Assembly (NCBI RefSeq): GCF_002127325.2
Contig: NC_035448.2
Location: 9,569,440-9,633,439, forward strand
Direction: 5' to 3'
Source: Helianthus annuus
Taxonomy: Eukaryota > Streptophyta > Magnoliopsida > Asterales > Asteraceae
DNA: 64,000 nt
Below the pieces are notes generated by a model that saw only the letters and a list, made by a program, of their open reading frames with translations, did no database searches and had not been told where the DNA came from. The translations under genes were made by a program, and so were the position numbers. Below, piece after piece: positions 23,282 to 34,643 of this stretch. Numbering within the stretch: position 1 is the first letter of the stretch; every line of letters begins with the position of its first letter.

Positions 23282-23741
23282 TAGATTTATAAAAACATCT
23301 CATTCATATGTTTGATATCTTTTTATTCTCATTTATGTTCTATGTTTGATAGTTTATTTTTATACATGTTCTATATTTTATTATGTTTGATATCTTATTC
23401 TCAATCTTATTCTCATAAATGTTTCTTATTTATTATGTTTGATATTTTTTATTCGCATTGATGTTCTGTATTTATTATGTTTGAAATTTTCTTTACCTAT
23501 TTATATGTTTTTTTACTTCTTATTTTAAAATTATATCCGCTTTGTTAAAGCAAAACGAATTTGTTGACAAACAAAAAAATAGTAATATAAATAATTTATA
23601 TGTTCTTAGCTGATAATTCGGATTATTTAAGGTTTTATAAACAATTTGAGGTCGGCAATAGTCAATTCAGGTAAATTCAAGATGATCAAGATTATCATTC
23701 ATAACATGAAACGTGTGGTGTTGGAAATCTCCTCTTAGAAG

Positions 23742-23910
23742 CCGTGGCGGATCTAACGATTTTTTTCACTGGGTTCCTTTTGGTAGATTTTTACTAGTTC
23801 TCACTATTTTTTTTTTCCAAATCACACGAGGTTCTCAGTAATTTTTCATATTTTTTTCTAAACCGAATGGGTTCCTGAGAACCCACAAAAGTGGCCTAGA
23901 TCCGCCCCTG
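23742..23910. mobile_element. hAT-like MITE
   Basis: 169 bp starting ccgtggcggatct and ending agatccgcccctg, with perfect 8-bp duplications CTTAGAAG at 23734-23741 and 23911-23918. Confidence 0.85.
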
Positions 23911-24141
23911 CTTAGAAGTGTGTGTATTGTATTAGTTGTTACTTTGAAACTTTAGTATTTGGTTTGAAAGTTATTTTCATTTTTAACTCTAAAAAAAACC
24001 CAATACTATGTTTTGATGATGACTCATGACGTTCTTGTTTTGCAGACCCATTCTCATAACAAGCTCAGTCGTTAATAAAAAGAGATTAAGGATTAATCAT
24101 CTTGTCGAGACCAACACCCATAGATGATAGACCTATGATTT

Positions 24142-26460
24142 TTTTGGATAAAGGGTTACCCCGGTGAATCTATTATAAACAACCGCAAATAAGTACAAGT
24201 AGTGTGGATGAGTTCCACACTAGTTCATATACAGGACATGCCCCATATATGTAAGCCAACAAAACATAAAGGTACCTATGACAACTCATCAACCTAGCCT
24301 ACTATACATCATAAAAGATATCTAGTAGACAAAACAAAAATAACCAAAATCTTTATCCTCCATCATCAAAAATGAAGTTGCCACGAAACGGCAGCCCCTC
24401 TAGACGAACCAAAGACAATCTATCCATTGGAGAACTTTGTGGAAGAGGTGCTTGCCCCTACTCTTGAAGACGAAGGATACGTACCCGAAGTCATAGACTC
24501 ATTGGTTTCATCATAGACAACTTCAACCTCATCCTCATCTGAATCCTCATTAATCTGTCTACCACCTTTATTTCTCCCTTGAAGTGAACCACCATGTTCC
24601 CCAACAGAATCAAGAGCCGAAAACGGATTATGAGTTTGAATTTTAGGGGAAGTAGTAACCTGCTTAGTTGCAACAGCCTTTTTCTTCCTATCCATCGGTC
24701 TATACTCAAATTTTGGCTTCTGGTTATTAACTTGAAAGCCATTCTTTTTTGCACTCTTCTTAACCTGAACTTCAGTGAAACCATCCTCACGTACTTTCAG
24801 CCTGTTAGTAGAAGGTTTGGATGTTGATCCAATACGTTTAGGGCATCCCTCAGAGTCGTGCCCAAACACACAGCAGTGAGCACATCTCGGGGGTTCCCAT
24901 TCATACTCCACCCGAATAGTCTCCGTAACATATTTGTTTCCATCCAATTCAGGAATAGCCATGGTTAGAGTCCCTTTTAAATCCTGATCCGCCGATATTT
25001 CAATTAGAGCCCTAGCATAGCTGCTCCGTCCCCAAGCCTCATTACACATATCAATAGTATACGAATCCAGCCGCACCGGAGACCCAATTTTTGAAGCCAG
25101 TATGCTTAAACCATCATCAGAATACGCCACTAGAGGGACATCATGCAATTTCACCCAAACTGCGACCTTTTTAAACTCTTCTTTTTTAAGGTTGTTTGTA
25201 GGGGACCAAATGTTGAGAAACATAGGTTTGTTACGGATCATCCAAGGTCCCCCTTCAAGAACAGCATCCATTCCCTTTCTGTCTTCAAACTTGAAGAAAA
25301 AGAACCCATTTGAATTCATCATCGTTTTCTGAAGTCCATGTTTCTTCCAATGTGTTCTCACAAAATATTCAACTACTGGATATGCAATTCTATCCCCCAA
25401 GAAATAACCATAAAGAGTGTTAGCTAATCTGTTGTTAACCAGGCGAACAGAATCAATCGGTAGCACACCATCCACACCATCCAATGAGGCATCTGAGTTT
25501 AACGTTCGAAAATTGACTTTCGGAACTTGATTAGCCGCATCATTGGCCTTCCTAGCGTTTTCATCATCATTTTGATTCTGATTTGGATTACCAGCCCGCT
25601 TAGTACCTCCCTGCTCTACCTGTTTGTGTAGGACCACATCAGCATACAATTGCTGTTGTACCTGAGCATTATCACCTTGTTCCTACTTTCGAACACGAGC
25701 AGGACTGGCATTATTTAGCGGTAGCACAAATGATACCTTCCGCTTATCAAAAACCACTGCATAATCCTCATCTGGGGAATCAGAACAGCCAAGCACATAA
25801 TCTGTATCATTCAGCGGTAACATGAATCTTACCTTCTTATTACCCACTTCTGAAACCGTAGGCATCTGTGAAGTTTTTCTTGGCTCAAACGGTTTTCCAT
25901 CAATGTTCTTAATTCTAGTAGCAAACACCTTGGAGTTATCTGCTAAATCATCCATAACAACAATCACAATAAAATTTAGGACACCACCAGCCGAAACCCT
26001 AGAGCCGAAAGAACTCGGGACTGACTGCGACAATTGAATCTGATTATGTTGTGACTGAGCTTCAATCAATCAGCGAATGAATGAACCTGAACCTGCCGAG
26101 ACCCTAACCAGCCAACAGAAAAGATAAATAGCACCCCTGCTGAAACCCTAATGCGAATCAGGCTGAGATTGGATCACAAAATCTCCGAAGATGTAATTAA
26201 GACTCAGTCGTTCAATCGGAACCAATACTCAATCTGACTAATTAAGCAAACGAGAAACAAAACAAACCGAAACCATAACAAAACCCTACTCACAAAGGAA
26301 TCCGATTAGAAACAAAAAAACCAAAACCCTAACAAAACCCTACTCACGGAGGAAGGAAGAACGAACTAGGGTTTCAAGTTGTTCTCCAGGAATCGCCCAT
26401 GTCGCCCATCAATAGTGTTATATTCTGTTCACACATCTTAATTTCCCTTCATAGTGTTTT
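24142..26460 (-). mobile_element. ORF1-only LINE-type retrotransposon copy
   Basis: Flanked by a 15-bp duplication atagacctaygattt (24127-24141 and 26461-26475, one mismatch). The left border has a short T run, which is an A tail on the minus strand. The 2.3 kb contains a 5' leader, one long ORF1-type reading frame (24420-26069) and about 270 bp of 3' sequence. There is no endonuclease or reverse transcriptase. It must have been mobilised in trans. Confidence 0.75.
24420..26069 (-). pseudogene. LINE ORF1-like protein (DUF4283 plus CCHC zinc knuckle), one in-frame stop
   Basis: One reading frame of 550 codons with a single TAG at 25685-25683. The upstream part covers 128 codons. The downstream part starts at the ATG at 25649 (409 residues). 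The central region carries the DUF4283 pattern seen in plant LINE ORF1/gag-like proteins (residues about 60-260 of the downstream part, including GGPWMIRNKPMFLNIW and VAVWVKLHDVPLVAYS). A zinc knuckle CAHCCVFGHDSEGC follows. The C-terminal third is low-complexity and charged. It probably bound RNA in the retrotransposition particle. Apart from the stop the frame is clean, so the break looks recent. Nothing suggests a host function. Confidence 0.8.
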
Positions 26461-27167
26461 ATAGACCTACGATTTAGACTTAGTGTTTCTTCGTTTCATG
26501 ATCTATCTGGAGCCTTTTTGGTTTTTCATTATTATAGTGGTTGCACTTAAGTAGGACCACACTCAAACATGTTTTCAACTTAAATTTATTCTGATTAAAC
26601 ATCATAGAAATATTATACCACTGGATTTGAATTTAACAACATTTAGGGAGGTTGTTAAGTAAAAAACCAAAATATAAAGCAACTAAGATGTTTTCCTCAA
26701 CTGTAAAGATTTTTCTATTTAAATCATAAGGGTTCTTAACTTCTTATCAAGATGAGATCATGATTGGTTTTTTCCTAATATAAAATATAAAATATAAAAT
26801 GCAAGACAATCTTTTATAAACCTTACTTTTTCAAAAAAGAGTGACTTAGCTTATAATCTTTTAGTGTAAATCATTCTAATTGACAAGAAGCTAATCTTTT
26901 CAAATTAAAATATGTTGGCGGTAATTCCCGACTCATCACAAGTCGGGATCAATGTTGACAAGTCACAAGTCGGTGAACTTGAGGGATCAATGTTGACAAG
27001 TTGGTCATAATTGGTTAAGTTTCCTAATTACATTATAATTATATTTGGTAATGTCTTGGTCACCAAGTTAGGGTTATATGGTAATGTCTTGGACACCAAG
27101 TTAGGGTAACCCTATATAAACCATGTTAGGGTTAGACATTATTAAGAGAGAAGAGAGACAAGACTAG

Positions 27168-28600
27168 TATCACAGCCCTCGATCCCAAATCCCCGGGAAC
27201 TGGCGACCGCGAGCCAGTTTCGGTGGTATCACGTTATTTATTCAACTTGGCAGCGGAAATTTTTCATCAGGACCGTAGTTAGGAAATATGTTATCAGAGT
27301 AAACCACCACATTTTATAAGATTAAACACATGTGTAAGACCCAAGTTTTCAGTACATATAATTTCATAGGGATACACCATATTTTATTTAAGAAAAACAT
27401 CTATTTCTTTTTAGGTAACTTTATTGCCACTTTTCCAAGCCTTCAGTGCTATCCAGCTGGATTCTATTTGGCTTTCACATTTTGTTACCTGAAACGCGTT
27501 TTAAAAACATTTTGTCAGTGGAAAATACTGGTGAGTGAATCCCAGTTTAATCAAGTTGAAATACCAATCATTTTACAGTATTGAGGGCACATCCGCAATT
27601 ACATTTGTTTCCAAGACATCACAATTAACATCAGTGGTACGGTCATACTCAACTTATGGGATGTTACCACACCAGTAACCAATTTTGTATACAAAACCCC
27701 AACATACCCACTATAATTGTATTCTTTACAAATACTCAATAACTGCTTTGTATATATTTAATTTAGTGAGGTTTTGTTAAAAACAGTAAACGAAAAGGTT
27801 TATAAAAAGTGGATCAACTCACATTGCTGTTTTAGGGTTTTCAGTAAGGATTCCCTGGGAATAATCTAAAAATTACGCAAATGCACGTGTGTTAGTATAA
27901 TATCCCATTTTAACATTAGTAATACCCTCCCGAGACGGCATTCCAACGACTACGTCGGGCGGAACCACGACAGCCGTTACGGAACCCTAGATCAATCGGG
28001 CAGAGTATTTAATACGTCTCCAGGGGTTATAATACTTACATCGTAGCAGAACCTTGCTAATTACGGGGTATAATACCCGGGTATAATAACTTCCTACAGA
28101 AATTGTGATTTGAGATTGAAATTGTGAACGATGGAAAGTGAAACCCCGAGGCTTATTTATATAGGGCCTGATTTTGGGTTTCTCGCGGCCCGCGAAAAGG
28201 ATAAGCGGGGCTTACGCGGCCCGCGTCAACGCTGGTCAACAGCGTAGCTTAGCTGGGTCAGCTTGTAGACTCGCCACGATGTCGACACGTGTCAGCTCCG
28301 GATGCCTCCGCGTTTCATGATCTCACGCGGCCCGCGTTAACTAACATAGACTCTTACGCGGCCCGCTTGAACTAAAGAAATCAACGATGTCAGGTTCAAC
28401 CCTGATACCGCCCGCGCGAATGGTTGGGGTGGGTCTACGCGGCCCTCTTAACTTACTATTTCTTGTTTTTTAATTTATTTTATATGTTGTGTTATATTTC
28501 GGGCTCGGTTTTCACATACGGGGTATATTTAAAGACATTTTAAATATTTTTAGGGTGTCGGAAAATTATGAGGGGGTCGGTTTCATTGAGGATTGTTATA
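27168..28600 (-). mobile_element. Solo LTR inserted in the copia-like left LTR
   Basis: A 1433-bp insertion flanked by ACTAG (27163-27167, 28601-28605). Ends are tatcaca and tgttata, decayed forms of TGTCACA...TGTTACA. It splits a sequence that is continuous in the right LTR (31,9xx), which proves it is an insertion. On the minus strand 'ccctatataaataagcc' (around 28150-28170) is a TATA-box match. There is no coding region inside, and no internal retroelement domain, so a solo LTR is the simplest reading. Confidence 0.7.
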
Positions 28601-28741
28601 ACTAGAGAGAAACCGAGTTATGGTTTAAGAGTCTGTAATCAGATTTGAGTTATTTTCTGATTAATAAGATTGAGAGTTATTCAATCTAAATTCTCTTCTT
28701 CATCTTTTCTATTCGGTATGATTGTCGATTAGGACTTGAAT

Positions 28742-28753
28742 TGGTATCAGAGC
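28742..28753 (+). other. tRNA-Met-type primer binding site
   Basis: TGGTATCAGAGC, complementary to the 3' end of initiator tRNA-Met, starts two bases after the left LTR. This is the usual plant copia arrangement. Confidence 0.85.
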
Positions 28754-28942
28754 CAAGTTCAATCATCGATATCAAACGGGTAAACGAATCAGTCGACGAC
28801 TAAAGGAATCATCACCGGCGAGCAGCAACGAGCCTTGGTTCGTAACCAGAAACGAAGAACAGTGCTTGGCGATTATCGGGCTGTTCATGGATTTCACGTA
28901 ACCGGCGATAGTGTTTTTCCGGAGCAGCGACAAAGATACATT

Positions 28943-29143
28943 GTAACACCCCGTGTTTCGAAAGTCAAAGTCAAAATTGAAGTCAAAAGGAGACAAGATT
29001 GCTAATTGCGACCTGTAACTCCTCGCTCAATTCCTGTTTTGACTTCTTTGACTCGTAGATAGTCTAATTTATGCTTAACGTTAGTTGTATTATGTGGAGT
29101 ACTTTATTAATAATCGAGGTTTGATCGATATTTATCGCAAGTT
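28943..29143. repeat. Fragment of a TGTAACACCCC-type LTR
   Basis: It begins abruptly with tgtaacaccccgtgtttcg, the start of a common plant gypsy LTR family, and merges into the Tat fragment near 29150. No target duplication is visible. It probably marks a deletion or recombination junction. Confidence 0.45.
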
Positions 29144-30627
29144 TTATCGCTTACAAGGAGCAGACTCTGAAATAAAGGCGTCCAGATTGCCTCTTCTGAT
29201 AATTTTCTTCCTCTGTATCTTCTTTGCTGGCTGACCTTCAGGCTCAGCGCCAGACTGTTTTCTTTTCCCTGCCTTATTCCTCACTAAGTGCTCAGGGCTT
29301 GATTCCAAGTCAATGGGATCATCAGGATTGGACGGAGGAATATCAGCAGTCTCTTTTGGCTCTGGTTTTGGTCTTCGTCTTCTAATAACAACTGCAGACG
29401 CAAGACCCTCCAAAGAATCAGAAACCACCGCATAATCACACCAGGAGTGAGAAGAATGGCGCATACCTTTCTTCTCTCCCCCAACATTTTTGGCCTTGGA
29501 AGATTGAGCTTTCTCAACATCATTCTTCTTAGGCGCAGCAATAGTGGTTGTTGCGCGTTTCTTCTTCTCAGGGCCTATGCCCAAGTTCGACAATTCACCT
29601 ACTGATAAAGCGCAGGATAGAACTTATTTGAGCACACAAAAATAGCAGTCAAAAATTAAAAAGGTGAAAGCTTACCAGCGCCAGCAATCGGTTGCGTAGA
29701 CAGATCAGCATCCCGCGGAAGAACAAAGTTCTTCACAATGCGATGATACCATAACTCTTCATCAGGTTTCTTCTGAAGGGTGGCCATTTTTCCACCTTCC
29801 CTCTCGAAAGCAACAACGTACAATGAAACGACTGCACAAAGGGAAAAATTCAAAAAAAAAAAAAGGGCGGGAGGAAGGAAGACAAGAAAAAAGGCAGATA
29901 TCTTACTCTTGCCATCTTCCATGTACACGGGCTTATCCTCTCGTTCCATCCTCCAGTTCAGACTCATACTGGCACCAACAAGGGCTTTCTCCGGCAAGGC
30001 AATTGACGGAACATCTTTTAAGTCCTGGTACCAATTTTCGTCAACAGGAGTTTGTAGGGTCTCGGTAGGAACATCTTCCTTTCCCCTAAAGAACATCCTC
30101 ATCGGAATGACTCTTGCCTTGATAAAGAAGAATTTCTGCTTCCAATCATGGAATGATTTTGGGGGTTGCAGTAAAATTTTCTTCGCTGACGCTCTCTGAA
30201 CAAAAGAATAAAACCCTTGGGTACAGTGCATTTGGTGAAACACTTGAAATCGAGAAACTGTTGGTTCGATATGCATTGTCCGGCACACAAATTCAAAATG
30301 CCGAACCCTAACCATACTAATCGGGTGCATCTGGGAGAGATGAAACTTGTAATACTCAAGAATTTCAAGAATAAATTTCGTGACAGGCAGACGAAAGTTG
30401 CCTTCACAAAAGAAATCCCAAAAGAGGGTGATATACCCAGGCGGAGCATCTGCCGCCGTCTGACCCTCCTTAGGGTATCGGGCACCCCAGTTCTCCGGGA
30501 ATCTGAGGTTTCGAACCAATCCATCGAAGGTTGCCCTGGACCACTTTAACGGTGGAAGTTCGACAGACATTTCTTCCGTTGAATCTCCGTGATGATCTCC
30601 GGTTGACATAAGAGAAAGAAATTTCAA
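29144..30627 (-). CDS. Antisense ORF of a Tat-type element (element C), two introns, intact
   Basis: Encodes a retroelement accessory protein of the putative gypsy-type transposon domain family (PF04195-like); function unknown. Exons 30627-29907, 29831-29676 and 29601-29144 join in frame to 444 residues. Donors are GTAAGA and GTAAGC; the acceptors are both CAG. The first intron sits at the same place as the intron in the antisense ORFs of elements A and B (after a DGT/DGK motif). The N-terminal domain contains PPGYITLFWDFFCEGNFRLP and an SxMHPISMVRVRHFEF stretch that parallels QIHPKGMARVLHFEVL in A. The C-terminal exon is basic and KR-rich, possibly a nuclear signal. The A and B copies are frameshifted but this one is open. 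Confidence 0.75.
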
Positions 30628-30952
30628 ACCTTTCTAAAAGAACAAAGAAAGAAGACGAAAAGAGGTGGATTTTTCAACAAAGTAATGATTACTGGAAATG
30701 GGAAATCCAAAATAATTATATACTCACGCGCGCGTGTGAGGCACGGTCAGTAATGTGCACCTGACAATGACAGCCTGTCACACAGTCATTACTGTACCTT
30801 TCTCACCCAAAGTCAAAGATTTTCAAAATCACCATAACAAGCGAAGTAAATCTCCTCATAAAAGATTCCTTACTTTTACGCCAAAAGCATTTCTCTCATA
30901 TAGTCCAGTGCTCCACTTATTTGCATAAGAGCAATACTAGACTGGGGGGACT

Positions 30953-31816
30953 TGAAGGGGTAAGGTCCCAAAAACCCCATATCAAGTACTTGGGACCACA
31001 CCACAACCTCACCTCTTAGCCCTCTTTCGACCTTGCGCGGCCGCGCAACTGGTCCTACAGAAAGAGCTTAGGAGGAAGACAACACTTGCGCGCCAAAAGG
31101 AAAATCATGAATCCTTGTGCCTCCCTCCATAAACAAACAAAGGATGAAAATCCTAGGATAAACACTTCCACTTAAATAATACCCAGACTTGGATATTATT
31201 TACTAAGCTGATACCACACAGTAAGGAGTCACACTGGATTATGGCAATAATCTTCTAGAAGACTCAATCGTGCACCTCCAGATGGTTATAACCGTCTGGA
31301 CACGTGTCATTACCCCAGATCATCCTGAAATCACGATGATGGCATGGATTTGGAGAGAAACCTCCACTTGCCCACTTTCCACGTGGCAATTCCCTAGCCT
31401 TTGATTAAGATCGCGATCCGCGTGCTTCCACAATCCGATCAAAAGAGTTAACGGAAGAAAGGTAACCGCTTACGGGGTTAGCATCTTCCGTTAATATTTC
31501 AGCAACTGGTTTTCCCGCCCAAACTCCCGGCTATAAATAGGAGAGTAATCCAGGTACGAATTTCAAGTTACACACACTTTGTCAATACTTCTTCTTCTTC
31601 TTCTTCATAAACACATACTTATTCTCACGCCGGAGTCGGGTCAAGGAGAGAACCTCCCTTCTCCCCTTGACGAGGCTAACGGTGTTCTGTTTTGCAGTGT
31701 TCACCGGAGAAGAAGATCTGTCCCCTTCGAATCAAACGAGAGAGAACCAACCTTTTATGCAGAACCTAACCCCTAGATAATTTGATCCCGGTCATTTATC
31801 TAGTGTTTCTTCAACA
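30953..31816 (+). repeat. 3' LTR of Tat-type element C
   Basis: About 864 bp starting TGAAGGGGTAAGG right after a purine tract (actggggggact at 30941-30952) and ending TTCTTCAACA. The end matches the ...TCAACA ends of the A and B LTRs. TATAAATA at 31532-31539 is a good TATA box. The next bases ttata continue the copia-like LTR, so this is the insertion border. The 5' half of element C is missing. Confidence 0.65.
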
Positions 31817-32284
31817 TTATAATTATATTTGGTAATGTCTTGGTCACCAAGTTAGGGTTATATGGTAATGTCTTGATCACCAAGTTAGGGTAAGCCTATG
31901 TAAACCATGTTAGGGTTAGACATTATTAAGAGAGAAGAGAGACAAGACTAGAGAGAAACCGAGTTATGGTTTAAGAGTCTGTAATCACTTTTGAGTTATT
32001 TTCTGATTAATAAGATTAAGAGTTATTCAATCTAAATTCTCTTCTTCATCATTTCTATTCGGTTTAATTGTCGATTGGGACATGAAAATATTTGTATCAA
32101 TCACCCATTAGAAGGATCATTATTATCAAATAAATAAAAAAAGCCATAAGAGCTAAACAAAACTACTAGTGATGGCTTTTGTAATTTACTTTCTTAATCT
32201 TGTCAATTAAAAAAACAAAAAACAAAAAATTATGGCAAAAACCATTACTTAAAAGTTGAATTTCACACCTAGTTAACCCATACA

Positions 32285-32986
32285 TAGGGCTGTAAACGAA
32301 CTGAATGAACACGAACAACACTATGTTCGTGTTCGTTCGTTAAGCAAATTAACATGTTCGCGAATTGTTCACGAACGCATACTGAACATAAGTATATGTT
32401 CGTGTTCGTTCGTTAAGGAAATTCAGCTATTCATGAACAGTTCGTGAACACTGGACTCGAACACAAACGAATGCAAGCAAATAAAAATGATCGCAAACGA
32501 ACATTTAACTTAAAATAAAAAATGAAAACATTGTTATCCTAAAACACTGGATATAAAGTAGTTAAATACAACCATCAAATGATAAATTAAAACACAAGAA
32601 GTCTACCACACCAACAACGATGAATCAAGTTTAACTAGCTTAGACATAATTATCCCCAAAAATGTCTTAGAATGTCCAAATTTTAGCTAACTTACAAAAA
32701 ATACGGTTTCAAGTTTTCAATATATTTAGATAAAAGGGCTATTATTTATTATTTATTTTTTAATATAATCAAACGGATATGAACAAATGTAAACGAACGA
32801 ACGTAACTGAACATTCATGAATGCAGTCGAACGAACGAGACATGTGTTCATGTTCTTTCGCTAAGCTAACCGAACGAAATTTTTTGTTCATGTTCATTCG
32901 TTAAGCTGATCGAACGAACATAAACGAACTTTCCGCCGAACGGTCCACGAACTGTTCGCTGAACGTTCGGTTCGTTTACAGCCCTA
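32285..32986. mobile_element. hAT-like element with GTTCGTTCGTTAAG motifs
   Basis: 702 bp with ends tagggctgtaaacgaac and gttcgtttacagcccta (perfect inverted repeats). Perfect 8-bp duplications CCCATACA lie at 32277-32284 and 32987-32994. Sub-terminal repeats of 'gttcgttcgttaag' occur in both orientations, possible transposase-binding arrays. There is no transposase. Confidence 0.92.
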
Positions 32987-33353
32987 CCCATACACATAAC
33001 TTCACTAACAAGTAAGAATGTAAACCAAACATGAAGGATCAAAGCACGCCTTACCCTCAAATTTCAAGGACCGTCCAAAAATAAAGACTTGTTTCTCAAT
33101 GTTACACGCCATTATCCAAAAATAAGATATTTTTAATACATGATATCACAACCAAAATAAGATAGTGGATGATGAAGTTGTTGCCAATTCAATTGGGTTT
33201 TGGACTTTTGGTGGTGATGGAGAGTGTAGAGCAACGGCCGTGATAAATGATAGTTGACGATTGTCGAGTCTTTCTAAATGAGAGGGCTTCAAAATTTTGT
33301 TTGGACTCTTCAACTTTGAGAGGGTTTCAAAACGTGTAGGGTATAAGAAAAGT

Positions 33354-33700
33354 ACTTTTTTTTTAACGATGACTTTCTTGTATTAGGTTACCACGCTACT
33401 TAAATTGGAGAGCCTCGTTGCCTCATTCCAGCCAGACTATGTTGTCTTAACCGGGCTCACGCTGACTTTAGAGTTTGGCTTCCTGGGAAACCATACCACC
33501 GGCTACCACTTGACAGTCGTTGTGCCACCACAAGAGTAGAACTCTCTGGCATAACACACGATGGGACGAAAACCCGATGGACTCAGAATAGAGCCTAACA
33601 CCAGGCTAGGCTCTATCTATCAATCTATCATTGCCTTATCCACCAAAGTGACACAACTGAAGACTTACATCCTTAACATCATGGGAAGAGATACTATACC
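33354..33700 (-). mobile_element. SINE-like sequence
   Basis: A T run at 33356-33364 (an A tail on the minus strand) is followed by 'gactatgttgtcttaaccgg', the same 20-mer as in the palindrome arms at 20610-21772, so the two belong to one repeat family. The 5' limit and target duplication were not resolved. Confidence 0.45.
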
Positions 33701-34009
33701 GTACACCTTGATATACCACACAAGTTAAATGACGGGTCAAAGTTTGAGTACGGATCAAAAAGGTAACTTTTATTATTGGGTTTAATATCTAGCTTCATAC
33801 CTACTAAATTGAAAACTAAACTGAACAATAAAAAAAATTACGTAATTGGTTTTTAGTTTGGTTTTTAAACCAAACCCGAATAAGATAAATTAATTTCATT
33901 TTGGTTTTCGATTCTAGAAAACTCAACCTAGTTAAACAAAAGAAACTCGAATTACATGTATTGGACCATAATTTTCATATTTGTACAGCCCATTAATCAT
34001 TTAGCTCGG
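33701..34009. other. Short intergenic stretch left of element A
   Basis: AT-rich sequence without genes. It is the left half of the locus into which element A inserted; the right half resumes at 44357. Confidence 0.6.
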
Positions 34010-34626
34010 TGTTGATGCAACAAACACGAGACCAAAGATGGTAGCTGAGTCGGTTAGGTAAAAAGGTTGAAGGGTTCAACCTTGCCTAACGCAGGTCGCG
34101 GGGTCTCCCCACGTTTGCAAAACGTGGAAGGAGGTTCACTAGTATGTAATTGTTGTTTGCTGAGAGTTCTTTCTCCGAGACGTGCTCGAATCCAGAAGTG
34201 AAAGCAAACAGAATGTGTGTGGTGGATGTGATAAGAAGTAACTTGAGAGTGAGCAAATACTCCACGAATGACCAGAAATGAGGGAATCTCAACTGATCGA
34301 AGAATGTCTTTTAGGGTGAATGAGCTGTCTTCTTATAGGGGAAGACATCTCCTCAAATGGTATGTACACGACTAGTAGAACCTGTTTGCAGTGGAGGGTT
34401 TCCCCTTTTGGGGTTGAAGGCTTTTGTCCCCTGGATAATAGCATGTATTATTCAGACCTGCTTTGCTTTTGCGAGCGTGGGTTGGTGAAGTGAGCTCGGA
34501 TGTGATTGATTACTGTTCCCTCCTCGCTTTTCCCATTTCACAGCTTTTCAACCATTGAACCGTTTAACCCTTTAAGCACTTGCATGTTTAGTCACTTTAT
34601 TTAGTCTTGGGCTACCCCCGTCATCA
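34010..34626 (-). repeat. Element A 3' LTR
   Basis: 617 bp, about nine differences from the partner LTR by eye (about 1.5%). On the element strand it starts TGATGACGGGGG and ends CATCAACA. It contains a perfect hairpin, CCACGTTT/AAACGTGG with a 3-nt loop, at 34109-34127. Confidence 0.93.
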
Positions 34627-34643
34627 CCCCCCCCCCCCCCCAA
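34627..34643 (-). other. Polypurine tract of element A
   Basis: A run of about 15 G on the element strand (C on the plus strand), preceded by CTT, abuts the 3' LTR. This is the position of the plus-strand primer. In element B the same site is only six G long. Confidence 0.75.

Larger units (their letters stand above)
26913..32095 (+). mobile_element. Copia-like LTR retrotransposon remnant with nested insertions
   Basis: The left LTR starts TGTTGGCGG at 26913. A 5-bp AAATA flanks both sides (26908-26912, 32096-32100). Left LTR pieces are 26913-27167 and 28606-28739; the right LTR survives as 31817-32095. The two copies agree closely over shared parts. The primer site TGGTATCAGAGC follows the left LTR. 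Only about 190 bp of internal sequence remains (to about 28942). Gag-pol is gone, replaced by the 3' half of a Tat element. LTR ends are unusual (TG...GA), so borders may be off by a few bases. Confidence 0.7.

Noticed and set aside
28772..28996. 74-codon minus-strand frame
   Set aside because: It covers the leader just after a copia primer site and crosses a junction between two elements.
29780..30199. 139-codon plus-strand frame
   Set aside because: It is antisense to the spliced ORF of element C, crosses its intron, and lacks any domain.
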